Both the position numbers and the translations under genes were made by a program. Below, piece after piece: positions 1-10,300 of a stretch of DNA of 64,000 nucleotides. Under the pieces are notes generated by a model. That model was given only the letters and a program-made list of their open reading frames with translations. It made no database searches and was not told the origin of the DNA. Position 1 is the first letter of the stretch. Every line of letters begins with the position of its first letter. The stretch is from an uncultured Bacteriovorax sp. (GTDB lineage: Bacteria > Bdellovibrionota > Bacteriovoracia > Bacteriovoracales > Bacteriovoracaceae): assembly GCA_946481315.1 (NCBI GenBank), contig CAMLMH010000001.1, forward strand, positions 744,001 through 808,000, written 5' to 3'.

Positions 1-1
1 A

Positions 2-1756
2 TTCGATCCGGTTGGAATAAACGATGACGTTCGGGGAATTATCCAGATGCAACTTGATTTAATGAACCGACAACTCGCTCTTCTGGGAAAAGCTTCAACA
101 GTATCTTCTTCTGCAAAACAGGTATCTGTTGCTGTAAAAAGTTTGGTGCCTAAGCGGGGAGCAGATATCAGACAATCAAAAGAAGCTTTTGGAGCACAAG
201 CGAGGATAATAGTCGAAAAAACGGCTAAAATTTCTCCGGAACAGTACGGAAAAATCCAGGCCTTTCTGGATAATTATGCCTTGAAAACCAGAGGGTCCAA
301 AAAATTTACTCAGGAAAATCGTAAAACGCATGCTGACCCCAGAGCTGTTACCGGCTTTAAACCGGAATGGAAGGAGATTTGTTATCCGATTGTTGTCAAA
401 AAATCGAAGATGCAGCGACTATGGGATCTCGACGGAAATGAATACATTGATATGACATGTGGATTTGGTTCTAATTTTTTCGGTAACCAGAATCCGGAAA
501 TAAAAAAATATATTCTTCAGCAGATGGAAGACGGAATTGAGTTAGGTCCTCAACATCCGTTGACCGGCGAAGTAAGTAAAATGATCTGTGAATTAACCGG
601 GAATGAAAGGGCCGCTTTCTGTAACACTGGCTCTGAAGCAGTATTAGGTGCAATGAGACTGGCACGAACAGTCACTGGCAGAGACAAAATTATTGTCTTT
701 AGCGGTTCTTATCATGGAATAAATGATGAAGTTATTCTTCGCGCAGGAAAAAAAGGTCATGCCAATCCCGCAGCTCCGGGTATCAATGCTGAAGCTGTAG
801 CGAATATGATTGTGCTTGACTACGGAACCAATGAATCACTGGAAAAAATAAGAGCAATGGCCCATGAAGTGGCTGCAGTTCTGGTTGAACCCGTTCAAAG
901 CCGACGATGTAATTTTCATCCTGTCGAGTTTTTAAAAGAAGTCCGCAAGATTACCAGCGAAAGTCAGACATGTTTAATCTTTGATGAGATCATAACCGGA
1001 TTCAGGGTACACCCGGCCGGGGCCCAGGGATACTTTGGAATCAGGGCAGATCTTTGTACATATGGAAAAATTATCGGAGGGGGGATGCCGATCGGAGTTA
1101 TTTCCGGAAAAGCAGAGTATATGGACGCGCTGGACGGAGGGCATTGGCAGTATGGAGATGATTCAACACCAACTGTGGGAGTCACTTATTTTGCCGGTAC
1201 TTTCGTCCGCCACCCAATTGCTCTGGCGGCAGCGAAAGGCGCTCTGCAAATTTTAAAACGAGCAGGTGTACAACAACTTGCTGACCTTAATCGTAAAGCT
1301 CAACATTTTGCAGATGAACTCAATCGTTTTTTAACCATGGAGAAAGTTCCACTGGAAATGAATAATTTTGGATCCCTCATGAAACCTAAATGGCTAAATG
1401 AAGTGAACGGTGGAGAATTACTATTTGCTCTCCTTCGTTATCACGGCATCCATGCTTATGATGGATTCCCATGGTTTGTAAATCTGGCCCATACAGATGA
1501 AGAATTAAATCAGGTGTTAGAAGCTTTCAAAAAATCAGTCAAAACTATGCAACAGTTTGGCTTGTTTGAATCAACGGCAACCACGATGGAAGAAGCTGTC
1601 CTGCCAGCACAGACTCCTGCGGCTAAAGTGAAAGTTTTTGATCCGATGGTTGCCCCGGCAGTGGGTGCAAAAATCGGTAGAGACGAATTTGGAAATCCTG
1701 CCTGGTTTATCGAAAATCCGGATAAAACCGGCGAATATTTTTTATTGGAAGGATAA
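2..1756 (+). CDS. PKS/NRPS-associated class III aminotransferase domain (C-terminal part of a larger protein, 5' truncated by window edge)
   Basis: PLP-dependent class III (glutamate-1-semialdehyde aminomutase-like) domain of the type embedded in PKS/NRPS proteins such as MycA, ItuA and McyE, where it aminates a beta-keto acyl thioester on its carrier protein. The FDEIITGFRVHP block and the PLP lysine in TYGKIIGGGMPIG (Lys codon 1067-1069) are clear. The C-terminal GRDEFGNPAWFIENPDKTGEY linker is also typical of these embedded domains. An ATG exists at 47, but the frame stays open to base 2 (FDPVGINDDVRGIIQ precedes it) and no ribosome site is visible. The first residues (MQLDLMNRQLALLGK) look like the interdomain linker after a carrier domain. 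I infer that this is the tail of a large synthase. The stop is followed after three bases by the NRPS start, so the two are co-translated partners. Alternative: a stand-alone aminotransferase starting at 47, less likely. Confidence 0.85.
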   Translation, partial: FDPVGINDDVRGIIQMQLDLMNRQLALLGKASTVSSSAKQVSVAVKSLVPKRGADIRQSKEAFGAQARIIVEKTAKISPEQYGKIQAFLDNYALKTRGSKKFTQENRKTHADPRAVTGFKPEWKEICYPIVVKKSKMQRLWDLDGNEYIDMTCGFGSNFFGNQNPEIKKYILQQMEDGIELGPQHPLTGEVSKMICELTGNERAAFCNTGSEAVLGAMRLARTVTGRDKIIVFSGSYHGINDEVILRAGKKGHANPAAPGINAEAVANMIVLDYGTNESLEKIRAMAHEVAAVLVEPVQSRRCNFHPVEFLKEVRKITSESQTCLIFDEIITGFRVHPAGAQGYFGIRADLCTYGKIIGGGMPIGVISGKAEYMDALDGGHWQYGDDSTPTVGVTYFAGTFVRHPIALAAAKGALQILKRAGVQQLADLNRKAQHFADELNRFLTMEKVPLEMNNFGSLMKPKWLNEVNGGELLFALLRYHGIHAYDGFPWFVNLAHTDEELNQVLEAFKKSVKTMQQFGLFESTATTMEEAVLPAQTPAAKVKVFDPMVAPAVGAKIGRDEFGNPAWFIENPDKTGEYFLLEG

Positions 1757-1759
1757 TTG

Positions 1760-4700
1760 ATGGAAGCACTAAATAAGGTCTCTGCGGATAAAAACCTGAA
1801 ATACAAAAAAGTAACTTACAATCCTTTTGATTCAGGTCCGATTCTAAAAGCGGCTCCGGCTACAAAAGCACAAAGAGAGGTGATGGCTTCTATCCGCATG
1901 GATAACGAAGCCACGCTTTGCTATAATGAATCTCTGGTGATTGAGTTCAATGGAGAAATTGACCTGGAGATACTCAATCGTGCATTTACAAAAGTTCTTG
2001 AGCGCCACGATGCCTTAAGGATGGTCTTTAGCAAAGACGGAAAGATGATATCGGTGAAGCCAAGTAAGCATCATTTCTTTGACTTCATCGATTTAACCTA
2101 TGAAACAGATATCGAAGAAAAGTTTAATGATTTATGTCGAAATGAAGTGATTACACCCTTTGATCTTGTTGAAGGACCGTGCTTTCGTGCTCTTGCTGTT
2201 AAACTTCAACAGGAAAAATTCAGTCTTGTCTTAAGCGTTCATCATATTGTGTGTGATGGATGGTCATTTGGAATCATTCTAAAAGAGCTGGCATTAATCT
2301 ATACTCATTTGCAGCAGCAACAAAAACCTGAGCTGAAATCTGCAGCTTCTTTTATTGATTATGCTGTTTCAGAGTCTCCAGAAAATAAACAGGAAGATTT
2401 ACTATACTGGAAAAAAGAATTTTCGTCTTTAACTGAAAGAGAAATGCCCAGCGATCGTCCCCGTGCCGATTATCGCACTTTTAAAAGCAAGAGAATTGAT
2501 TTTCGTATTCCGGAGACAACGGTAAAGCTAATAAAAAAAATCAGTGCCCGGGAAAAATGTAGTTTCTATAATACGTTAATGACAGCTTTTAATGTCTTGA
2601 TGTCTCGTTTGACCAGGCAAGATCAAATTGTCATCGGTATGGCCAGTGCTCAGCAGGCCGCTATTGGCGAATATGATCTGGTCGGACACTTAGTCAATCT
2701 TGTCCCTCTGAAAATTGAATTAAACAGCGAACTTTCATTTGCTGAAAACCTCAGGAGAGTTCGCCGAAAAATGTTAGAAGCCTTTGAACATCAAGCATGC
2801 GCCTATGGAGAAATAGTACAGGCGATGGCACATTTACCGCGCAAAAAAGGACAACTTCCGCTTCTGGACGTTGTGTTCAACATTGATCAGCAACTTAACT
2901 CATCCGAACTACTTTTTGGAGCTATCCAGGCTTCTTATCGGACTATTCCGCGTGAATATGAAAATTTTGAACTCTTCATTAATGCTGTTAGTTCCGGTGA
3001 TCACCTTATTCTGGAATGCCAGTACAATTCCGAGCTCTATGATCTCTCTACGGTGACCAATTGGCTTCAATGTTATGCTCAATTACTCAGCAGACTGGAG
3101 GAACTTTGCTCGTTACCGCTCAGGGAGCTGGAAATCGAAGAACTCGTCATTCCTTCGATAAAGGTCAGTAATGCACCCGTTAGAATAATTCAGACTGAAA
3201 ATATCGAAGAAGAAAAAATTTTGATCGAAATCTGGAAGAAGGTTTTAGTCCGGGATGAGATCAGCAGACATGACCATTTTTTTTCTCTCGGAGGGCATTC
3301 TCTGCTCGCAGTTGAAGTTCAGCGTTTAGCTGAAGAGAAAACGGGAATAAAGCTACAGATGAAAGACCTTTTCAGTAGGCCGGTATTGATGGAACTCGCC
3401 GAAAGACTGGCAGAACAAAAAGGAAAGAATTCGCAGATAGTTTTACCTGATCTTAATACAAGTGAAGAACAGAGCGGACCTCTAAGCATTAATCAGATGC
3501 AGATATGGTATCTGGAAGAGACTCATCCTGGTACTATTATGCACAATCTGCCTGCCGCTCTTTTATTAAAAGATGAAATTGATTTGCAGGGGTTAACCCG
3601 GGCCTATAGATTACTGATTGACAGGCATCCGGCACTTCGGACGTCTTTACGGCTTATCGACGGGATTCCTTCTCAGCAAATCCATTCCAGCAGTGATATC
3701 AATTTCAAGATTAATTATAAAAAGATAAAGCCGGAACTGCTGGAGTCAGCATTAAATCAGGAAGCGCAATACGTTTTCAATTTGCAGGAAGCTCCTCTTT
3801 TTAAGACCACGCTTTATGAACTTTCTGCAAACGAGTATGTACTGTTTTTCATGGTCCATCATGCCATCTGGGACGGCTGGAGCTTTGACATCTTTTTTGA
3901 AGAACTGGATATCGCTTACCGTAGTGTCATGTCCGGTAAAGAGCCGGAGTTTAAAAAGAAAACGGCTGTCAATTATCTCGATTATACTTTGTGGCATCAA
4001 GAGCTCATGGCCAAAGGACTTTTTGCTGAAGATCTTGTTTACTGGAAGAAAGAATTACAAACACCGCTTCCGGTTCTAAGTCTGCCTTTGGACCACAATC
4101 GTCCACCAAAGATTAATCATGAAGGGGGCACGTATTCTTTTACTCTAAATGAGCAGCAAAGTTATATTGTCCGTGAATATGCAAAACTAAATGGTGTCTC
4201 GCTATTTAATGTTTTTCTTACCGCCTTCAAACTGTCACTGATTGTCCATGATGACCAGGCCACCAGAAGCGGTGATATTATTGTCGGTATGCCGGTTCGA
4301 GGAAGAACACAAGATGCCATCATGAATACCATTGGTTTCTTTGTTAATACTGTAGCTTTACGAACCCGGCTGAATCCATTTGCACCATTTGAAGAAAATT
4401 TGGAACAAGTCAGTCAAAAATGCCGGGAAGCTCTGGACCATCAGCTTTACCCGCTACCGTTATTGATTAATGAGTTAAATCTTCCGCGTGATAAGGGCCG
4501 CACTCCGCTTTTTCAGGCATTCTTTTCTTTTCAGGATGTCAGTAACCGCACATCGGAATTCAATGGAAAACGTTATACTCAGGTGAATGTTGACCGGGCA
4601 TCGACTCATACAGATATTGATCTGTGGATTAAAGCGGCTTCTGAGAAAATTGAAGGAGCGTTCGAATACCGAAAAGACTTGTTTGAACCTGAAACAATTA

Positions 4701-7366
4701 AACGCTTTACTGAAGTCTTTTTTAATCTCATTAGTAATCTGCTAATCCGAATAAAAAAACCTCTAAGCTTGAATGATTATATACCAGAATCTCATCGTCA
4801 GCTCATGCTCCAGGAATGGAATGATACTGCCGTTAACCGTCCTTTTGCTCCGTTGGCTGAACTCTTTACGGATACTGCCTTTAAGAATGCAAAGAACATT
4901 GCAGTTGTTTCAGAAAGCGGTCAACTAACTTATGAACAACTGGAGAATGAATCATTCAAACTTGCTTGTGCTCTTCGCAGTCAAGATATTAAAGCAGGTG
5001 ACTTTATAGGAGTATGCTTAGGTCGCGATCACCAGCTGTTGACAACACTATTGGCAATCATCCGTTTGGGCGCTGTTTATGTGCCGCTGGATCCTAACTT
5101 TCCGAAGGATCGATTGCATTATATGGTAAAAGATTCAAGACCCAAACTGATTATTGGAGAGAGAAAGGAGCTATTTAATGAGATAGGAATAAAGGTCTCT
5201 TCACCTAAAGAGCTTCTTCATCATCCAGAAGTGGTTACAAATTTTGCTTCTTTTGCCCGCGTGAAGAAAGATGACTTGATGTATGTCATTTACACTTCCG
5301 GATCAACAGGACAGCCCAAAGGAGTGCAGTTAGGGCATGGAAGCGTTTCTAATTTTCTGCTTGCCATGAAAGATAAAGGTCTTTGCTCGGCTAAAGACAG
5401 ATTACTGGCGGTAACAACGTTAAGTTTTGACATAGCTGTACTGGAATTATTCCTCCCGCTCATCTGTGGAGGCACTGTTGTTATGGCCCAGCCTCATCAG
5501 GTCATTGATGGAGAGGCCCTGAACGAATTGATAAATAGTCATGACATTACCACTCTGCAGGCGACACCCTCAACATGGCGACTTCTTCTGTCTAGTGGAT
5601 GGAAGGGTAAAAAGACACTCAGAGCATTGTGCGGGGGAGAAGCTTTTCCTCAGGATCTGGTGAATCAACTGGTACCGGCCTGTAAAGAAGTATGGAACAT
5701 GTACGGTCCGACAGAGACAACGGTATGGTCGGCCTGTAAAAAAATGCAGCCTACGGACGAGAAAATAACAGTGGGAAAGGGGATTGCGAATACGCAGTTG
5801 TATATTTTAAATGAAAAACGACAATTAAACCCCATCGGTGTTACCGGAGAAATCTATATTGCCGGTGAAGGTCTGGCCATTGGCTATCGAAACCGGCCTG
5901 AATTAACACTGGAGAAGTTTGTCACAGATCCCTTCAGGTCCAATCAGAAAATGTATGCTACGGGAGATTTAGGGAGATTTAACAAGGACGGAGAAATTAT
6001 TTGTCTCGGGAGAAATGATTCCCAAATTAAAATGCGGGGCTACCGGATTGAACTTGGTGAAATTGAAAGCTGCTTATTGGGACAAAAAGAAATTCGCGAA
6101 GCTTGTGTGCTTGCTTTTAATGCTAATAACGACACCAAACTTATTGCTTATCTTTCATTGAAACAAAATCATTTGCAAGAACAGGAACTGAGAAGACGTC
6201 TAAGCACAATGCTTCCACCCTATATGATTCCTTCTCACTTTGTTTTCCTCGATGATTTGCCGAAAACACTGAATGGGAAAATCGACCGCAAGTCTATGCC
6301 AGAATTCAAGACAGGAGAAGTTCCCAAAATGTCAGTTTCTGATGTCATTTTGTCTGATTCTGAGCAAACAGTTCTTCGGCTATTCAGAGAAGTTCTCTCA
6401 CGAAAAGATTTGGAATTGGATGATAATTTTTTCAATGCGGGAGGGCACTCACTGCTCGCAGTTACATTTATTGGTAGAGTTAACAGCGAACTTAAATTGC
6501 AGTTACCGCTTTCATCATTGGTTGAAGCAAAAACAATGCGGGAATTTTGTCATACATTTGCCAGTGCCCGGAGCAAGGCTAACCAAAAAGAAAATTTACC
6601 GGCATCAGCGAAATTATTCCGCTCGCTGGTTACATTGAAAAATGAAGGAGAGGCCAATCCACTATATTTTTTTCACGGAGTGGGTGGAAACATACTGAAC
6701 TATGTCTCTTTGATACCTGCTTCAAAAGGAAAACGCCCGCTCATGGCATTTCAATCATTGGGAATGGATGGACAGTCAGATCCTTTAAAAAGCGTTGAAG
6801 AAATGGCCCGGCATTACATTAGGGAACTAAAATTACTGCAGCCACATGGACCTTATCTCCTTGCAGGAGGTTCAATGGGGGGCATGATAGCATTTGAAGT
6901 GGCCCGACAATTACAGCTTCAAGGAGATGCTGTTGAACGACTGATAATGTTTGATACGTTTGGACCGAATCTTCGGTTACAAAACTATTCAAATGAAATG
7001 GTTTCAGGATTCTGGACCAGGGCTAAAACATCATTAAGCTACAGACTGGGATTGATCACGGTAGCTTTTCAAAAAGCTGTCCATCGTTTTATGGGAATGC
7101 AGATTCCTTTGCAGATATTGCTTAAGACAATTGAACGAGAAAATTATAAGGCGCTTTGGCAGTATCGTCCCATGCAATATGAAGGTGATCTGCATTTGAT
7201 ACGTTCAAATTCTGCTCATGGCTGGTACAGTGATCCAGTTATGGGCTGGAAAGGAATAATCAAAGGGAAAATTCACACATACCGGATTAATGGCAGTCAT
7301 GCAGATTTTATTGAAAGCCCGCAACTGGTGGACGTTCTCTCCAAACTTATAAGCTCCAATTCATAA
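1760..7366 (+). CDS. Non-ribosomal peptide synthetase, C-T-C-A-T-TE
   Basis: Terminal NRPS of the assembly line, 1868 aa from ATG 1760 (AAGGA six bases upstream; an in-frame TTG at 1757 is the alternative). Domains by motif: condensation 1 (HHIVCDG at about 161-167), carrier 1 (GGHSL, phosphopantetheine Ser514), condensation 2 (HHAIWDG at 700-706), adenylation about 1020-1510 (TSGSTGQPKG near 1180, YGPTE and YATGDLGR motifs), carrier 2 (GGHSL, Ser1564) and a type I thioesterase (GGSMGG, nucleophile Ser1705, C-terminal NGSHADF histidine). The first module has no adenylation domain between condensation 1 and carrier 1. Reading the adenylation pocket by eye gives D-I-L-Q-L-G-M-V-W-K, which resembles signatures commonly assigned to glycine. 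The thioesterase implies product release here. Both condensation catalytic histidine motifs are intact. The product cannot be named because the upstream synthase lies outside the window. Confidence 0.95.
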   Translation: MEALNKVSADKNLKYKKVTYNPFDSGPILKAAPATKAQREVMASIRMDNEATLCYNESLVIEFNGEIDLEILNRAFTKVLERHDALRMVFSKDGKMISVKPSKHHFFDFIDLTYETDIEEKFNDLCRNEVITPFDLVEGPCFRALAVKLQQEKFSLVLSVHHIVCDGWSFGIILKELALIYTHLQQQQKPELKSAASFIDYAVSESPENKQEDLLYWKKEFSSLTEREMPSDRPRADYRTFKSKRIDFRIPETTVKLIKKISAREKCSFYNTLMTAFNVLMSRLTRQDQIVIGMASAQQAAIGEYDLVGHLVNLVPLKIELNSELSFAENLRRVRRKMLEAFEHQACAYGEIVQAMAHLPRKKGQLPLLDVVFNIDQQLNSSELLFGAIQASYRTIPREYENFELFINAVSSGDHLILECQYNSELYDLSTVTNWLQCYAQLLSRLEELCSLPLRELEIEELVIPSIKVSNAPVRIIQTENIEEEKILIEIWKKVLVRDEISRHDHFFSLGGHSLLAVEVQRLAEEKTGIKLQMKDLFSRPVLMELAERLAEQKGKNSQIVLPDLNTSEEQSGPLSINQMQIWYLEETHPGTIMHNLPAALLLKDEIDLQGLTRAYRLLIDRHPALRTSLRLIDGIPSQQIHSSSDINFKINYKKIKPELLESALNQEAQYVFNLQEAPLFKTTLYELSANEYVLFFMVHHAIWDGWSFDIFFEELDIAYRSVMSGKEPEFKKKTAVNYLDYTLWHQELMAKGLFAEDLVYWKKELQTPLPVLSLPLDHNRPPKINHEGGTYSFTLNEQQSYIVREYAKLNGVSLFNVFLTAFKLSLIVHDDQATRSGDIIVGMPVRGRTQDAIMNTIGFFVNTVALRTRLNPFAPFEENLEQVSQKCREALDHQLYPLPLLINELNLPRDKGRTPLFQAFFSFQDVSNRTSEFNGKRYTQVNVDRASTHTDIDLWIKAASEKIEGAFEYRKDLFEPETIKRFTEVFFNLISNLLIRIKKPLSLNDYIPESHRQLMLQEWNDTAVNRPFAPLAELFTDTAFKNAKNIAVVSESGQLTYEQLENESFKLACALRSQDIKAGDFIGVCLGRDHQLLTTLLAIIRLGAVYVPLDPNFPKDRLHYMVKDSRPKLIIGERKELFNEIGIKVSSPKELLHHPEVVTNFASFARVKKDDLMYVIYTSGSTGQPKGVQLGHGSVSNFLLAMKDKGLCSAKDRLLAVTTLSFDIAVLELFLPLICGGTVVMAQPHQVIDGEALNELINSHDITTLQATPSTWRLLLSSGWKGKKTLRALCGGEAFPQDLVNQLVPACKEVWNMYGPTETTVWSACKKMQPTDEKITVGKGIANTQLYILNEKRQLNPIGVTGEIYIAGEGLAIGYRNRPELTLEKFVTDPFRSNQKMYATGDLGRFNKDGEIICLGRNDSQIKMRGYRIELGEIESCLLGQKEIREACVLAFNANNDTKLIAYLSLKQNHLQEQELRRRLSTMLPPYMIPSHFVFLDDLPKTLNGKIDRKSMPEFKTGEVPKMSVSDVILSDSEQTVLRLFREVLSRKDLELDDNFFNAGGHSLLAVTFIGRVNSELKLQLPLSSLVEAKTMREFCHTFASARSKANQKENLPASAKLFRSLVTLKNEGEANPLYFFHGVGGNILNYVSLIPASKGKRPLMAFQSLGMDGQSDPLKSVEEMARHYIRELKLLQPHGPYLLAGGSMGGMIAFEVARQLQLQGDAVERLIMFDTFGPNLRLQNYSNEMVSGFWTRAKTSLSYRLGLITVAFQKAVHRFMGMQIPLQILLKTIERENYKALWQYRPMQYEGDLHLIRSNSAHGWYSDPVMGWKGIIKGKIHTYRINGSHADFIESPQLVDVLSKLISSNS

Positions 7367-7380
7367 GATAAGAGGAAAAC

Positions 7381-10300
7381 ATGCGCTCACTGCAATTGGT
7401 TTTATCGTTGATGGTCCTGCTCTGGTCAGGAAGGGCCATTCCTATTTCCACCGGATTCACTATAAGAGACAATCCCTGGAGTTTCTATGGAAATGGCTTT
7501 GGCCAGATTGTTAGCAACATGGGCAGAGAAAACAAGGACAGTGACGAAGTCGAAAGCTTATGGCTGAGCTGTGACTGGGGTGAAGATCATACTGCATTTT
7601 ATCAGTGGAAAGATCTCAAGCCTGGAAAATATCGGGTGATCTATTATGTCAAGGCCCAGGATCTGCAATTAGGTCCGGATAAAGTCTCATTGTGGAATTT
7701 TCATGATGGTGGAAAGGGGACAGTGACAACATTTGATGATCTTACCGGAACTTTTAACTGGCGCAGAGTTCAGTATGAAGTTGATGTTAAAAAGTCAGAA
7801 CTGACTTTATGGTTCAGGCTTAAAGGGCCAGGGCAAGTTTGGGTTGATGATTTTTCAATAGAACCCACCAAAAAAGAAAGCATTGGATTAATGATCAGCC
7901 AGCCGGAAGATGAAAAGAAAAAAGTGAGCTATCGTCCATTCAATTCACCACGAACAAAAATGACGACTATGCTTTTTGATTTCTCTCAAGGTCAAAAGGG
8001 ACATCCATTTTCGGTCGTGAATGGTATGGGAGAGTTTAAACCTCAAAAGTTTTATGATTTTGACCTGGATGAAATCAATATTAACTGGAAGAAATATGAC
8101 CGGCTGGAAATGGATGTTTTTAATCCAAATACTGAGTTCGCTGATTTTAATGTCACGCTGGCAGATGAGCAAAGCAGAGATTATTGGAGTCAAACCAATC
8201 ATAAACAAACATTAGCTCCGGGATGGAATAAAATTGGTTTTTCTTTAAACCAGACAGTCGGAGAGCGCGGATCTCATCGGAGTAATCGATCAATTAATCT
8301 TTCTCGTCTGAAAAAATTCTATATTGTTATTGATCCTGACAATAAACAAAATTTTATTTCACAAAAATTCCGCATAGATAATATAAAGCTTTCTGCTAAT
8401 CCTGCCCCGGTTGTTCCGGCAGGCGTGTGGGCCTTTGACTTCACCTCACATAAATCTCCTACTGAGACAGGTATGGTCAAAGTCACTACGCAAACACTTT
8501 TCTCATTAGACCGTGGATATGGCTTCAGTGATGCAAATTTCTGGAGAGTAGAAGATTCCCAGTATGCGAGCGAAGTTTTGAGATACAGTATAGGTTTAAT
8601 GAGTGGACGATTTAAAGTTGTGCTTCCTAATGGTAGATATCAACTTAGTCTGATTATGGACAAGTTGGGATACTGGGATGTTCCTTTCTGGAAAGAACGT
8701 ACTTTTACAGCGAACGGTAAAATTTTACATCGAGATGTTCGTGGGACTGGACAGGATTTTCTTCGGGATCTGTTACGGTTCGAGAAAGTTGAACCTGGAC
8801 TGAATGACAATCCTTATGATCTGTATATGGATCAATTGTTCCGGCCAATTGAAAAAACAATCGAGGTGACAGATGGTGTCCTGGAGCTTACTTGGAGCGG
8901 GGACGAAAGCGCTGTCAGTCTTAATACTTTAATCATATGGAAATCTGAAAAAGAAAAAGAGGCACAACGTTACCTCTCAGAGGTTCGTCAGCGGAATAAA
9001 CTTGAGTTCGAGTGGATGTCTAAACCTCTTTATATCCACAAAGAGAAAACAAAAAATCAGACCATGCCGATTGCAGTCGTGGATACTTCTTTATCATTAC
9101 GCCCAGACCGTGTATTGCCAGCAGCAGATAGTATAATTCAGTTGTCGGGCGGACAGTCAGAAAGGCCATACCGTATATTGCAATTGGTTGCTGCGACCAA
9201 GGATGAAGTCGTAAGCTGGGAAGTAAAAAATCTAATCAACGAAAGAGGCGAAAAAGTACCGACAAACGCTCTGCAATTCAGCGAAGTCATCTATCAGTTT
9301 ACTTCACCTGACCTCAACCACGAAACCTACACTGTCGCGGGTAAATTCCTGCGACTTCTCAACGAAAATAAGAGCACCGTTAAGGCTGGTCACAATCGTT
9401 ATCTCTGGGTTCAGCTGGCCATCGAAGATAAGTTGCCAAAAGGTTCCTACAGCGGTGAAATTCAGTTTATTAGGGGTAAAAATAAAACCTCCATCCCATT
9501 GCGGCTTAACATTCTGAATTATTCACTCCCTCCAGTCGATTTCCCGGTAGGATTCATGGGACTGGATCCTCTTCCGTATTCTTATTTTCCGGGTAAGGGA
9601 TATTCTGAAATCAGAAGACAGTATCGATTAGGTGCGCTGAAAAAACTGGCCGATGCTGGCTTTACAACATTTACCGGTTTGCCCGAGGTTAATGTTAAAA
9701 ACCGTGATAATAAAATTGAACTTGATTTTACTGAGATCGATGAAATTTTTGCCACAACAAAAAAAATTGGTTTAAACGGACCTGTTTACACCTATGGCGG
9801 TAAATTTCCTCATTCTCTTCTCGATCTTTCAAAAAAACCACAGCAAATGAATGATGAGCATTACTTAAAGCTTATCGGAGAGGAGCTGCAAAATGCATTC
9901 GCGAAAAAGAAATGGCCCGCCATCATTCATACTTTCAGCGATGAAGCTGCTGGTTATTCTGATCAGGTCAAATCCGATATGGAAAAATTGGCACACCTGA
10001 AAAAAAATTTCCCATTCTTATCGCTCGGAGGATTTGGCTCCTTTAAGGAGCGTTCAGCTGAAGCACTTAATAAATCTTTTGATTATGGGTTCTATTCACA
10101 TATCGGACAAAGAGAAATTAAATGGGCAGCAAATCAAAATAAAAAATGGGGATTATATAATATTTCACCGGGGAATTTTGATGATCCAAGGATTGCTTTC
10201 GGACCGGCACTTTATTTTGCCCGCAGGGCCGGACTATCACAGTATCTAGAATGGAATTCTTTCGGGTTTAATAATTATCCTTACTATGAGCTTGATGGGA

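Noticed and set aside
6273..6638. 121-codon frame overlapping the NRPS
   Set aside because: Out-of-frame shadow of the carrier-domain region; no independent evidence.
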